Part shown: piece after piece, positions 28,358 through 37,719 of the stretch
Layout of the letters: every line of letters begins with the position of its first letter
Position numbering within the stretch: the stretch's first letter is position 1
Assembly: GCF_000725625.1 (NCBI RefSeq)
Contig: NZ_JOHS01000060.1
Span: 6,581 to 70,580, forward strand
Direction: 5' to 3'
DNA: 64,000 bases
Source: Streptomyces sp. NRRL F-6676
Lineage (GTDB): Bacteria; Actinomycetota; Actinomycetes; Streptomycetales; Streptomycetaceae
Program-made: the position numbers and the translations under genes
The notes under the pieces: model-generated
What the model was told of the DNA's origin: nothing
What the model saw: the letters and a program-made list of their open reading frames with translations, nothing else
Databases searched by the model: none

Positions 28358-29623
28358 ATGCATATTTCTTTCCTTCTGCACAACGCGTACGGGATCGGGG
28401 GGACGATCCGTACGACGTACAACCTCGCGTCCACCCTGGCCGAACAGCACGACGTGGAAATAGTCTCCGTCTTCCGCCACCGGGACGAACCCGTGTTCGC
28501 CCCCGGCCGGGGTGTCCGCGTACGCCACCTCGTCGATCTGCGCCGGGACACCGCCGACGCCGACGACCCCGAACGGCAGCGTCCCGCCGAGGTCTTCCCG
28601 CGCGCCGAGGGCCGATACCACCAGTACAGCGCCCTGACCGACCGGCGCATCGCCGAGCACCTCGCCTCCGTCGAGGCCGACGTGGTGGTCGGCACCCGCC
28701 CGGGGCTCAACGTGCACCTCGCCCGGCAGACCCGGCGCGGCCCGCTGCGCGTCGGCCAGGAGCACCTCACCCTCGACAACCACTCGCCCCAGCTGCGGCT
28801 CGCGCTGCGCGGTGTCTACCCGAGGCTGGACGCGCTCACCACCACCACGGAGGCCGACGCCCGCTCCTACCGCCGCAAGATGCGGCTCCCGGGGGTCAGG
28901 GTGCAGGCCGTGCCCAACCCGGTGCCCGCGCCCGGCATCGAACCGGCCGACGGCACCGGCAAGTGGGTCGTGGCGGCCGGCCGGCTCGCCCCGGTCAAGC
29001 GGTACGACCTGCTCATCAAGGCCTTCGCCAAGGTCGCGGCCGAACGTCCCGACTGGCGGCTGCGGATCTACGGCGGCGGCAAGCAGAAGGACAAGCTGCG
29101 CGCCCTGATCGACCAGCTCGCCCTGTACAACCACGTGTATCTGATGGGCCCCGCCCACCCCATCGAGCCCGAGTGGGCCAAGGGCTCCCTCGCCGCGGTC
29201 ACCTCCAGCATGGAGTCCTTCGGCATGACCATCGTCGAGGCCATGCGCTGCGGCCTGCCGGTGGTCTCCACCGACTGCCCGCACGGCCCCGGCGAGATCA
29301 TCTCCGACGGCGTCGACGGCCGGCTGGTAAAGGTGGGCAGCGTGGACGCGATCGCCTCCGGGCTGCTCGGCCTCATCAACGACGACGAGCTGCGGCAGCG
29401 GATGTCGCACGCCGCGCTCGAGGACTCCGCGCGCTTCGACCCCGCGCGGATCGCGGAGCGGTACGAGTCGCTCTTCACCGACCTCGGCGCCCGCGCCGGC
29501 GCCTCGCTGGGCGGCCGGATGCGCGGCTCCTTGCACCGTACGCGCGCGGCCCTGCTCGGCAGCGCCTACGCCGTCCGCGACGCCGGACACGCGGCCTGGC
29601 GGCAGAAGGGACACACGTCATGA
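28358..29623 (+). CDS. GT4 family glycosyltransferase
   Basis: A 421-residue retaining GT-B enzyme. The N-terminus MHISFLLHNAYGIGGTIRTT has the Gly-rich loop. The C-terminal half shows WVVAAGRLAPVKRYDLLIKA, LRIYGGGKQKDKLRALI and SSMESFGMTIVEAMRCGLPV (the E-x7-E donor motif), then STDCPHGPGEIISDG. It is fused to no other domain, and its basic C-terminal tail may touch membrane. The stop overlaps the start of the next gene (ATGA), so both act together, perhaps on an extracellular or cell-wall polymer. Sugar and acceptor unknown. Confidence 0.88.
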   Translation: MHISFLLHNAYGIGGTIRTTYNLASTLAEQHDVEIVSVFRHRDEPVFAPGRGVRVRHLVDLRRDTADADDPERQRPAEVFPRAEGRYHQYSALTDRRIAEHLASVEADVVVGTRPGLNVHLARQTRRGPLRVGQEHLTLDNHSPQLRLALRGVYPRLDALTTTTEADARSYRRKMRLPGVRVQAVPNPVPAPGIEPADGTGKWVVAAGRLAPVKRYDLLIKAFAKVAAERPDWRLRIYGGGKQKDKLRALIDQLALYNHVYLMGPAHPIEPEWAKGSLAAVTSSMESFGMTIVEAMRCGLPVVSTDCPHGPGEIISDGVDGRLVKVGSVDAIASGLLGLINDDELRQRMSHAALEDSARFDPARIAERYESLFTDLGARAGASLGGRMRGSLHRTRAALLGSAYAVRDAGHAAWRQKGHTS

Positions 29624-30462
29624 CGCAGCCGCTGGCCGACGACCGGCCCCTGAGATCCCCGCAGTCCGAGGAGGACGCCATCCTGCCCCCGCGTGCCGAC
29701 TGCATCGCCGACTCCGCCGGCGGGCTGACCTTCGACGTCCTCGACGGCGGTGAGAGCGGTCCGGCGCACCTCGTACTGGTCCGGCGGGGCGCCGAGGACG
29801 ACGTGGTGCGGCTGCCGTTGACGCCGGTCGGGCGGGGGCGGCTGCGGGCGGTGCTGCCGAGCAGCGTCGAACTGGCGGAGGGGCGGTGGGACGCGCAGGT
29901 GCGGATCGGTGACGCGCGGGCGCGGCGGCTGACCCCCGGCGTCAACGATCTGCGGGCGCTCGTGGACCGGGCGCCGAGCGCGGACGCGGGGCGGATCGCG
30001 GTACGGATTCCGTACGCGACGAAGCACGGCAATCTCAGCGTGCGCAGCTGGCTGCGGGGTCCGCACGCGGAGGCGGGCGCACTCACCCTCGAGGAGACGC
30101 GGCTGACGGTCCGTGGCCGGCTCTACGGTGCGGGGCTCGGTGACGGGGCGTACGTGGAGCTGGATGCGGGGGAGTCGGTGCTACGGGCGGAGGTGACCGC
30201 GGAGCGGTCGGTTCCGGGGGGATTCCTGTGCGTCGTGGACTACGCGGCCCTCACGGAGGGGGTCTGGAAGCTGTGGCTCCGACCGGAGGGAGAGGCCGGC
30301 CCCCGTGTCCGTCTGTCCCGCCTCCTGGACGACATACCCGACAAACACGACATCTTCCACTACCCCCGAACGGCGTACCCCTCCAGCGCCCCCAAGCTCC
30401 ACATAACCCCCGCCTACACCCCCTCCAACGACCTGACCCTCACCACCACACCGGCGACGTAG
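29620..30462 (+). CDS. Conserved protein translationally coupled to a glycosyltransferase
   Basis: A 280-residue protein without recognised catalytic motifs. It appears built of beta-strand-rich, Ig-like segments: LTFDVLDGGESGPAHLVLVRR, RLTVRGRLYGAGLGDGAYVEL and FLCVVDYAALTEGVWKLWLR. It ends with a Tyr/Pro/Thr-rich tail (FHYPRTAYPSSAPKLHITPA). The ATG overlaps the glycosyltransferase stop. Streptomyces databases often call such genes transferase, but nothing in the sequence proves that. A polymer-binding or accessory role is inferred from coupling. Confidence 0.72.
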   Translation: MTQPLADDRPLRSPQSEEDAILPPRADCIADSAGGLTFDVLDGGESGPAHLVLVRRGAEDDVVRLPLTPVGRGRLRAVLPSSVELAEGRWDAQVRIGDARARRLTPGVNDLRALVDRAPSADAGRIAVRIPYATKHGNLSVRSWLRGPHAEAGALTLEETRLTVRGRLYGAGLGDGAYVELDAGESVLRAEVTAERSVPGGFLCVVDYAALTEGVWKLWLRPEGEAGPRVRLSRLLDDIPDKHDIFHYPRTAYPSSAPKLHITPAYTPSNDLTLTTTPAT

Positions 30463-30484
30463 AACAGCAGGACCGCACCGGGGG

Positions 30485-30540
30485 AGCCCTGTCAGGGGCG
30501 CGGGGTCGCGTCTTCTGCGCGGCTCCGCCGGGGGGCGGCG
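30485..30540 (-). repeat. Dispersed Streptomyces repeat copy
   Basis: It contains CAGGGGCGCGGGG and GCGCGGCTCCGCCG, the inverted form of words at 17991-18062 and 37495-37533. It sits between the convergent partner gene and ctaD, where it may act as a terminator. Confidence 0.6.
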
Positions 30541-30588
30541 AACCGTCGGCCGGGTGCGCGCCCCGCGGGCCGGTGGCGGGCGGGCGGT

Positions 30589-32277
30589 TCACCCGGTGGT
30601 CGACTGGTGGGCGTGCGGCTCCGGCTGGGGGGCCTGTGCCGCGTACTCCGGGTGGTGGAGGTCGAACGCCGGTGACTCGGAGCGGATCCTCGGGAGTGCC
30701 CGGAAGTTGTGCCGCGGCGGCGGACACGATGTCGCCCACTCCAGCGACCGCCCGAACCCCCAGGGATCGTCCACCGCCACCCGCTCCCCGTACCGCGCCG
30801 TCCTCCACACGTTGTACAGGAACGGCACCGTCGACACCCCCAGCAGAAACGCCCCGATCGTCGAGATCGTGTTCAGCCAGGTGAAGCCGTCCACCGCCAG
30901 ATAGTCCGCGTACCGCCGCGGCATCCCCTCCGCCCCGAGCCAGTGCTGCACCAGGAACGTGGTGTGGAACCCGACGAAGAGCGTCCAGAAGTGGATCTTG
31001 CCGATCCGCTCGTCGAGCATCTTCCCCGTCAGCTTCGGCCACCAGAAGGAGAACCCCCCGAACGTCGCGAAGACGACCGTGCCGAAGACGACGTAATGGA
31101 AGTGCGCGACGACGAAGTACGAGTCGGTGACGTGGAAGTCCAGCGGCGGTGAGGCGAGGATGACGCCGGTCAGCCCGCCGAAGAGGAACGACACCAGGAA
31201 GCCCACCGCCCACAGCATCGGCGTCTCGAAGGAGAGGGAGCCCTTGAGCATGGTGCCGCTCCAGTTGAAGAACTTCACCCCGGTCGGCACCGCGATCAGG
31301 AAGCTCATGAAGGAGAAGAACGGCAGCAGCACCCCTCCGGTGGCGAACATGTGGTGCGCCCACACGATCACCGAGAGGCCGGTGATCGCCATGGTGGCGC
31401 CGACCAGGGTGAGATAGCCGAAGACCGGCTTGCGGCTGAAGACCGGGATGATCTCCGTGATGATCCCGAAGAACGGCAGCGCGATGATGTAGACCTCGGG
31501 GTGGCCGAAGAACCAGAACAGGTGCTGCCACAGCAGCGCCCCGCCGTCGGCCGGGGCGAACACCTGCGCCCCGAACCGCCGGTCCGCCTCCAGGACCAGC
31601 AGCGCCGCCGCCAGCACGGGGAACGCGATCAGCACCAGGATCGACGTGAACAGGATGTTCCACGTGAAGATCGGCATCCGGAACATCGTCATGCCCGGCG
31701 CCCGCATTCCGACGATCGTCGTCAGGAAGTTCACCGCGCCCAGGATCGTGCCGAACCCGGCCAGTGCCAGGCCCATGATCCACATGTCGGCGCCGATGCC
31801 GGGCGAGCGGTCCATGCTGTTGAGCGGGGCGTAGGCGAACCAGCCGAAGTCCGCCGCCCCGCCGGGGGTGAGCAGGGAGCCGAGCACGATCAGCCCGCCG
31901 AACAGGAACAGCCAGTAGGACAGCATGTTCAGCCGCGGGAAGGCCACGTCGGGGGAGCCGATCTGGAGCGGCATGATCTCGTTGGCGAAGCCCGCGAAGG
32001 TGGGGGTCGCGAAGAGCAGCAGCATGATCGTGCCGTGCATGGTGAACAGCTGGTTGTACTGCTCGTTGCTCATCAGTTGCAGCCCCGGCCGGGCCAGCTC
32101 GGCGCGCATCAGCAGCGCCATCACCCCGCCGGCCAGGAAGAACACGAACGACGTGATCAGATAGAGGTGGCCGATCTTCTTGTGGTCGGTGGTGGTCAGC
32201 CAGTCCACCACGATCCGTCCCGGCGTCCGTCCGGCCCCCGCCGGCCGCCGTACCGCGGCCCTGGTCTCCGTCCCCAT
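30589..32277 (-). CDS. ctaD: Cytochrome c oxidase subunit I, orphan copy
   Basis: A 562-residue, 12-helix heme-copper oxidase subunit I. Heme ligand histidine in TMHGTIM, Cu-B ligands in WFFGHPEVY and WAHHMFA, and heme ligands in VVAHFHYVV are present. Proton-channel residues are kept: Asp in [11 protein letters not shown], Glu in GHPEVY, Lys in VPTGVKFF. The ATG at 32277 has GGAGGGG upstream. No ctaC, ctaE, ctaF or qcr genes lie nearby, so it is a second, stand-alone copy. It would need subunits made elsewhere. Confidence 0.94.
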   Translation of the reverse strand: MGTETRAAVRRPAGAGRTPGRIVVDWLTTTDHKKIGHLYLITSFVFFLAGGVMALLMRAELARPGLQLMSNEQYNQLFTMHGTIMLLLFATPTFAGFANEIMPLQIGSPDVAFPRLNMLSYWLFLFGGLIVLGSLLTPGGAADFGWFAYAPLNSMDRSPGIGADMWIMGLALAGFGTILGAVNFLTTIVGMRAPGMTMFRMPIFTWNILFTSILVLIAFPVLAAALLVLEADRRFGAQVFAPADGGALLWQHLFWFFGHPEVYIIALPFFGIITEIIPVFSRKPVFGYLTLVGATMAITGLSVIVWAHHMFATGGVLLPFFSFMSFLIAVPTGVKFFNWSGTMLKGSLSFETPMLWAVGFLVSFLFGGLTGVILASPPLDFHVTDSYFVVAHFHYVVFGTVVFATFGGFSFWWPKLTGKMLDERIGKIHFWTLFVGFHTTFLVQHWLGAEGMPRRYADYLAVDGFTWLNTISTIGAFLLGVSTVPFLYNVWRTARYGERVAVDDPWGFGRSLEWATSCPPPRHNFRALPRIRSESPAFDLHHPEYAAQAPQPEPHAHQSTTG

Positions 32278-32779
32278 TCGCCTGCCCCTCCGCCGTCGCG
32301 CTCCGGGCTTGCCCTGCCCGCCGCCCCGGCCGGTGGTGCTCGCGCGGGGTGTCCACGAGCACGGCCATGATGGCGCGCCGCTCCCGGGCGCGACAGGGGG
32401 CGTGCGGCGGTCCTGTGCGGGAACCGTGTATTTCCCGTGGCGTGCCGGGTTCCGCGGAGGTGTCGGGTATCGGCGGAAAAAATGTGCGGCGGGGTGGCGC
32501 CCGTACTTCCGTGTGGATATTCCGAATGACTTTTCGGGAGCGGCTTCGGCGCCGCGCAAGCCGGTGCGGAATTACGTTCGACGGGTGGCCCGAGGGCTGT
32601 GAAACCGCTCGTTCGAGTGAACTGGTTGGGCCGAAACGCGTGTCGTTGTCCTGTGACAGAAGCGTGACCGGCAGGGAACGTACGGAGCGTCAGGGGCCGT
32701 CGGCGTCGGGGGCCCGGCGGATTCTGTGCGGCCCGGGCTCCGCTTCCCCCGGGCGGACGGCGCCGCCTACCGTGGCCGT
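32278..32779. other. Divergent intergenic region between ctaD and the I78-like gene
   Basis: About 500 bp with no gene. A lower-G+C patch (32470-32660) contains runs such as GGAAAAAATG and probably holds the two promoters. No clear operator was recognised. Confidence 0.6.
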
Positions 32780-32995
32780 ATGGCACCCATTCCCACACCC
32801 CCAGCGGAACCCCAGGACTCCCCGGAGGCGTACGTCGGCCAGGAGGCGGCGCGGGCCGAGCGGCTGGCCCGGGAGCGCGGCTGGACCACCGTGCGGTCCC
32901 TGGCGCCGGGCACGGTCATCACGATGGAGTACCGCGCCGGACGGCTGAACTTCGAGGTGGCGGACGGCACCGTGACGCGCTGCTGGAAGGGCTGA
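32780..32995 (+). CDS. Peptidase inhibitor I78-family-like small protein
   Basis: A 71-residue protein. After a Pro-rich start it reads YVGQEAARAERLARERGWTT, then VRSLAPGTVITMEYRAGRLN and a terminal TVTRCWKG. This order (helix, W, P-G, MEYR-x-GRLN, terminal RC-G) is the I78/potato-inhibitor-I-like fold found in small bacterial serine-protease inhibitors. No signal peptide is seen, so it may act inside the cell. The ATG follows CCGTGGCCGT, a weak ribosome-binding site. It converges on the PAP2 gene. Confidence 0.75.
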   Translation: MAPIPTPPAEPQDSPEAYVGQEAARAERLARERGWTTVRSLAPGTVITMEYRAGRLNFEVADGTVTRCWKG

Positions 32996-33034
32996 GCACC
33001 CGGCGCCCGCCGGTCGCCTCGCGCGCCGTTACGG

Positions 33035-34105
33035 TCAGTTGCCGCCGAGCGGGCGGGCCGAACCGGCGGCGGTGCGCGGCGAGCGGTCCGAGTGCGGCGG
33101 GCGGCGGCTGCCCGCCGGAGTGACCGGCGTGCGCTCGGAGCGCGCGGTGTGCGGCCCCGGCGCCAGATACGCCGGCGCGCGGGACGCACGCGGGGCGACG
33201 CTGTCCCGGGCCGGGGGATCGCTCTCGTCGGCCGTACGGGCCGCCTGCGGCGCCGGCGTGGCCACCGGGGCGACCACGGGGGCGGGGGAGGCGGCCGGAG
33301 CCGGAGCGGGGGCCGCGGCGGGCGTCGGCGCCGGCGCGGGGCCCAGGAGGCGGCTGCGCCAGCGGTCCCGCAGGTCCAGGATGACCACCTCGGCGCGGGC
33401 GATCAGCGGCTCGCACCACGGCAGCCCCAGCAGGATCAGCAGCCCCGCCGTCCAGCCCAGCACCACGTCGCTCAGCCAGTGCGTACCGAGATAGACGGTG
33501 GTCAGACCGACCCCGAGCGAGGTCACCGCCGACAGCGCGGAGAGCCAGCGCCTGGCCCGCGGGGTGGAGGCGAGATAGGCCAGGATGCCCCAGGTCACCA
33601 CGGCGTTGGCGGTGTGCCCGGAGGGAAATATGTCGCCGCCGCGCCACATCTCGTTGGAGCCGATCGCGGTCGCGTAGTGCGGTCCGAGCCGCCCCATCCC
33701 GTACTTGGCGGCGCCGACGGTGACGTTCAGCAGCAGCAGCGCCGCGCCCAGCGTGAGCAGCGGGCGCAGGGTGTGCTGCCGCCAGGAGCGCCAGCCCAGC
33801 CAGGACGCCACCATCACCGCCGTGGGGCCGCGCTGACCCAGCACCACGTAGTAGTCCAGGAACGCGTGGATCTCGGGCCACTGCTGGTACGGCCGGAAGA
33901 ACATGACCTGCCAGTCGAGCCGCACCAGCCAGGAGGTGATCACCACGGCCCACACGATCGCCCCGTAGAAGGCGAGCGTCCCGGCGAAGAGGACCACGCG
34001 GTGCCGGCTCATCCTCGGCACGTCGATGTGGACCGGCCGCTCCGGCTCACGGTCGAGCCGCGCGAACAGCCCGTCCAGACGGGTCAGCATTGCTTCGGTA
34101 CGCAC
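33035..34105 (-). CDS. PAP2-superfamily membrane phosphatase
   Basis: A 356-residue integral membrane protein with about six helices and a long Pro/Ala-rich cytoplasmic tail (about residues 250-356). The PAP2 signature is present: KYGMGRLGPHY (motif 1, atypical), IFPSGHTANAV (motif 2) and VYLGTHWLSDVVLG (motif 3 with the nucleophilic His). Substrates of the family are undecaprenyl pyrophosphate or phosphatidate; which applies is unknown. The GTG at 34105 is used; an ATG at 34090 is in frame. The first motif lacks the usual RP pair. Confidence 0.85.
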   Translation of the reverse strand: MRTEAMLTRLDGLFARLDREPERPVHIDVPRMSRHRVVLFAGTLAFYGAIVWAVVITSWLVRLDWQVMFFRPYQQWPEIHAFLDYYVVLGQRGPTAVMVASWLGWRSWRQHTLRPLLTLGAALLLLNVTVGAAKYGMGRLGPHYATAIGSNEMWRGGDIFPSGHTANAVVTWGILAYLASTPRARRWLSALSAVTSLGVGLTTVYLGTHWLSDVVLGWTAGLLILLGLPWCEPLIARAEVVILDLRDRWRSRLLGPAPAPTPAAAPAPAPAASPAPVVAPVATPAPQAARTADESDPPARDSVAPRASRAPAYLAPGPHTARSERTPVTPAGSRRPPHSDRSPRTAAGSARPLGGN

Positions 34106-34366
34106 TCAATCGACGTTACAGCGAGTGAGCTGTCGTCCCCGCACTATCACCGGGTTTGTGATGACGATGTGATGTGGGATTCCTCTCAGCGGAGGCTTAT
34201 TTTCTGTGTAATTCCTGTTCGGGGGCCCGGTCTCCCCTTCATTTCCTTTGATCTTCCGGCGTTCCGGTTATGCGTCCGTATTCAATTCGTTCACCGAATC
34301 ATCGGCCGGAATTACCCGGGCGCTCATTGATCCGTTCGGGGCCGGCCGGGGCGGCCCGGGGAACGG

Positions 34367-35524
34367 TCAGGGCGGCCCGGAACCGTTCAGCCACACCGCC
34401 CCGTAGACCGCGGACGCCACCGCGACCACCCCCAGAACCGTCGCCGAGCCGCGTGGACGCCAGGCGGCCAGGGCCCGCGCGAGCGGCAGCAGCAGCGGGA
34501 AGGCGGGCAGCAGCAGCCGCGGCTTGGAGCCGAAGTAGCTCGACGCGCACAGCGCCAGCGCGGTCACCACCCCCGCGTAGACCAGCAGCGGCAACGGCTG
34601 GCGCTGCCGTACGCACGTCACGTACAGCCACACCACGAGAGAGACCCCGACCAGCAGCCCGAGACCGGCCAGGGCGGAGGGGAACGACGTGAACTTGTCG
34701 CCGACGAAGCGGGCGAAGGCGTACCCGCCGTCGAAACCGTTGCGCCAGCCCGCCTGGACGTCGAGGTAGCCGAACGGCCCGCCGCCCGTGCGGTGCCCGA
34801 CCCACAGGACGTAACCCGCCGCCCCCAGCGGCGCCAGCACCACCCCGAGCAGCCGCGCCGCCGGAACCCGGGGACCGGCGCCGCCCGCGCGCCGCTCCCG
34901 CAGATACGACTCGGCCGCCGCCGCCCACACCGCGGCCACCACCGCGAGACCCACCGGCCGGGTCAGCCCCGCCAGCAGGGCCAGGACGCCCGCACCGGCC
35001 CAGCGGCCGGTCAGCACCGCGTACAGCGACCAGGCGGCCAGCGCGGTGAACAGCGACTCGCTGTACGCCATCGACTGCACGATCCCCACCGGCAGCACCG
35101 CCCACAGCAGCACCGCGTACAGGGCCGCCCGCCCGCCGTACACCCGCGCCGTCACGGCGTGGATCCCCGCGGCCGCGGCGAGCGAGGCCAGCGCGCTCAC
35201 CAGCAGCCCCGCGTCGGCGTACGACAGCGGGGTCAGGGCCGCGCCGAGCCGCTCCAGCCAGGGCAGCAGCGGGAAGAAGGCGAGGTTGGAGTGGACGTCG
35301 CCGTCCGGCAGCCGCACCTCGTAGCCGTAACCGAGCTCCGCGACCCGGGTGTACCAGAGCGAGTCCCAGCGCGCGGACAGCAGTGTGCGCGGGTCCGCGC
35401 CGTGCGCGGCGCTCACCAGAGCGAGCGCCAGCAGGCCCAGCGCGCGCACGGCCGCGTACCCGAGCAGGGCGGGCAGCCGCCCCTCCAGCCGGGCGGGCGC
35501 CGTACGCAGAGCAAGATCGGTCAC
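34367..35524 (-). CDS. PIG-V-like/GT-C mannosyltransferase family membrane protein
   Basis: A 385-residue polytopic membrane protein with about nine helices. ARWDSLWYTRVAELGYGYEV near residue 52, SNLAFFPLLPWL, and MAYSESLFTALAAWSLYAVL followed by GLTRPVGLAV are the family blocks (W-D-x2-WY and the SE motif). GT-C enzymes of this type use polyprenyl-phosphate sugars. In Streptomyces they may act in protein mannosylation or lipoglycan synthesis; that is inference. GTG start at 35524. Confidence 0.78.
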   Translation of the reverse strand: MTDLALRTAPARLEGRLPALLGYAAVRALGLLALALVSAAHGADPRTLLSARWDSLWYTRVAELGYGYEVRLPDGDVHSNLAFFPLLPWLERLGAALTPLSYADAGLLVSALASLAAAAGIHAVTARVYGGRAALYAVLLWAVLPVGIVQSMAYSESLFTALAAWSLYAVLTGRWAGAGVLALLAGLTRPVGLAVVAAVWAAAAESYLRERRAGGAGPRVPAARLLGVVLAPLGAAGYVLWVGHRTGGGPFGYLDVQAGWRNGFDGGYAFARFVGDKFTSFPSALAGLGLLVGVSLVVWLYVTCVRQRQPLPLLVYAGVVTALALCASSYFGSKPRLLLPAFPLLLPLARALAAWRPRGSATVLGVVAVASAVYGAVWLNGSGPP

Positions 35525-35785
35525 GCGCTCGATTATCGACGCCGGCCGGGACGGCCGTGCCCCGTGGGGCCCTCAGCCCCGCGAGAGCGTGGTGTACACC
35601 ACACGCATCACGCGTGAACGTGAGGGGTCCGCCACTGGCCACCGGCCGGAACTCGCGTACTCTGGCGGCTCACTCGCATCGTTGCGTGGGCCCCACGGAG
35701 CACCACTCCCTCGGGCCGCAGCCCCGCGGGGACGTCCCCACCCCGTGGATCCGCCGATGCGAGGAACCATCTGGGAGGTACGTAC

Positions 35786-37420
35786 ATGTCCGGGACGACC
35801 ACGGCCGCCGCGCGACGCCGTCGGGAGCCCGGGGCGGGTGCCAACCGCTGGGTCGTCCTCGTCGTCCTCTGCGTCAGCCTGCTGCTCGTCGCCGTCGACG
35901 CCACCGTGCTGCACGTCGCGGTACCGGCCGTCACCGAGGACCTCGAACCCGGCGCGATCGAACTGCTCTGGATCGTCGACGTCTATCCGCTGGTCTGCGC
36001 CTCGCTGCTGATCCTCTTCGGCACGCTGGGCGACCGGATCGGCCGCAGACGCGTCCTGCTGCTCGGCTACGCCCTCTTCGGCATCGCCTCGGCGATCGCG
36101 GCCTTCGCCGGTGACGCGCACGTCCTCATCGGCGCGCGCGCCCTGCTCGGCGTCGGCGGCGCCATGATCATGCCGGCCACGCTCTCCCTGCTCCGCCAGG
36201 TCTTCCCCGACCGGCGGGAGCGGGCGCTGGCGATCGGGGTGTGGAGCGCGGTGGCGGCGGTCGGCGCGGCCGTCGGACCGCTGCTCGGCGGGTTCCTGCT
36301 GGAGCACTTCTGGTGGGGTTCGGTCTTCCTCGTCAACATCCCGCTGATGCTGGTCAGCCTGCCGGTGGGGCGGGCGCTGCTGCCGGAGTCGCGGGGCGAG
36401 GGCGACGGGCCCTGGGACGTGGGCGGCGCGTGCATGGCCGCCGCCGGGCTGTTCGGCACCGTGTTCGGGGTGAAGCGGCTGGGCGGCGGGGAACCGCCGC
36501 TGTCCCTGCTCACCCTGGTGCCGCTGCTGGCCGGGGCGGTGCTGCTGGTGCTGTTCGTACGGCGGCAGCGGAGCCGGGCGCATCCGCTGGTCGACCTCGG
36601 GATGTTCGCCCGTACGGCGTTCAGCACGTCCGTCGGGTGCATCGTCCTCGCGATGCTCGCGCTGGTGGGCCTGGAGCTGATCGCGGCGCAGTACCTCCAG
36701 CTCGTGCTGGGACTTTCGCCGTTGCAGACGGGGCTGCGGCTGCTGCCGCTGACCTTCGCGGCGATGGCGGCGGGGCTGCTGGGCTCCCGGCTGCTGCACC
36801 GCTTCGGCCCCCGGCGCACCGTGGCCGCCGGGTTCTGCCTCACCGCGGGCGCGGTGCTCACCCTCACCGTGATGGGCGGACACGACGAGCCCGGGCTGCT
36901 CCTCGGCGCGTTCCTGCTGCTCGGGTTCGGTCTGGAGACGACGCTGTTCGGGGCGTACGAGTCGATGCTGAGCGAGGCGCCGGTGGAGCAGGCGGGGGGC
37001 GCGGCGGCGATCGGGGAGACGTCGTACCAGCTCGGTGCGGGAATCGGGATCGCGCTGCTGGGGAGCGTGATGAACGCGGCGTACGCGCCGGGGCTGGCGT
37101 CCGTGCCGGGGGTGCCGGCGGGGGCGTCGGCGGCGGCGGGGCATTCGCTGGGGGAGGCGTATGCGGTGGCCGGGCGGCTCGGGGGTGAGCGGGGGGAGCT
37201 GCTGCGGCAGGCCGCGCGTCACTCGTTCGTGCATGGGCTGCATGTGACGTTGCTGGTGAGCGCGGGGTTGTTGCTGGCGGGGGCGGTGATGGCGTTGCGG
37301 TTGCCGCGGGTGATGCAGTGCGCGGAGGTGCCGTCGGGGACGGGTGCGGGGGCGGAAGCGGTGCCGGGGGGTGCGGTGCCGGCACCGCGCGGCGTGGAGA
37401 CGTCCAGGGTGTCGGCGTAG
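35786..37420 (+). CDS. MFS transporter, DHA2 (14-helix) drug-efflux type
   Basis: A 544-residue exporter with about 14 membrane helices. Motif A occurs as FGTLGDRIGRRRVLLLG, motif B as ARALLGVGGAMIMPATLSLL, motif C as AAVGPLLGGFLLEHFWWGSVF, and the DHA2 motif D1-like start is VDATVLHVAVPAV. It should export hydrophobic cations or drugs by proton antiport. GGGAGG lies 7-12 nt before the ATG. No adjacent TetR gene is seen. The tail is Gly/Pro-rich. Confidence 0.92.
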   Translation: MSGTTTAAARRRREPGAGANRWVVLVVLCVSLLLVAVDATVLHVAVPAVTEDLEPGAIELLWIVDVYPLVCASLLILFGTLGDRIGRRRVLLLGYALFGIASAIAAFAGDAHVLIGARALLGVGGAMIMPATLSLLRQVFPDRRERALAIGVWSAVAAVGAAVGPLLGGFLLEHFWWGSVFLVNIPLMLVSLPVGRALLPESRGEGDGPWDVGGACMAAAGLFGTVFGVKRLGGGEPPLSLLTLVPLLAGAVLLVLFVRRQRSRAHPLVDLGMFARTAFSTSVGCIVLAMLALVGLELIAAQYLQLVLGLSPLQTGLRLLPLTFAAMAAGLLGSRLLHRFGPRRTVAAGFCLTAGAVLTLTVMGGHDEPGLLLGAFLLLGFGLETTLFGAYESMLSEAPVEQAGGAAAIGETSYQLGAGIGIALLGSVMNAAYAPGLASVPGVPAGASAAAGHSLGEAYAVAGRLGGERGELLRQAARHSFVHGLHVTLLVSAGLLLAGAVMALRLPRVMQCAEVPSGTGAGAEAVPGGAVPAPRGVETSRVSA

Positions 37421-37485
37421 GGGGGCGCCCGGGAGGGCTCGGGTGGTGGGGTGCGTGGGCGGGTGCGGGTGATGGGTGGTTGCTC

Positions 37486-37607
37486 GCGCTCGCGCGGCGG
37501 AGCCGCAGATCAGGCACAGTCCCGCGCCCCTGAAAAGCAGGGGGCGCCCCATTGCTTTGAGGGGCGCGGGGAACTGCGCGACAAGCCGTAACGCACCCGC
37601 ACCCGCC
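37486..37607 (-). repeat. Dispersed Streptomyces repeat cluster
   Basis: Two motifs lie together: GCGCGGCGGAGCCGCAGATCA with CACAGTCCCGCGCCCCTGAA (as at 17991-18062), and AGGGGCGCGGGGAACTGCGC GACAAGCC (37560-37587) followed by CGCACCCGCACCCGCC. The second, read on the other strand, matches 57046-57117 and 50865-50915. Confidence 0.75.
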
Positions 37608-37719
37608 GACGCACCCCACCGCCCGAGTTGCCAGGCGCCCGACGGCACTCCCCGGTGCTAACGTGCCGTGCCGTACCCCTGACTAGCACCGCTAGTTTTC
37701 GCCGTCGCCGGAGGTGTTC

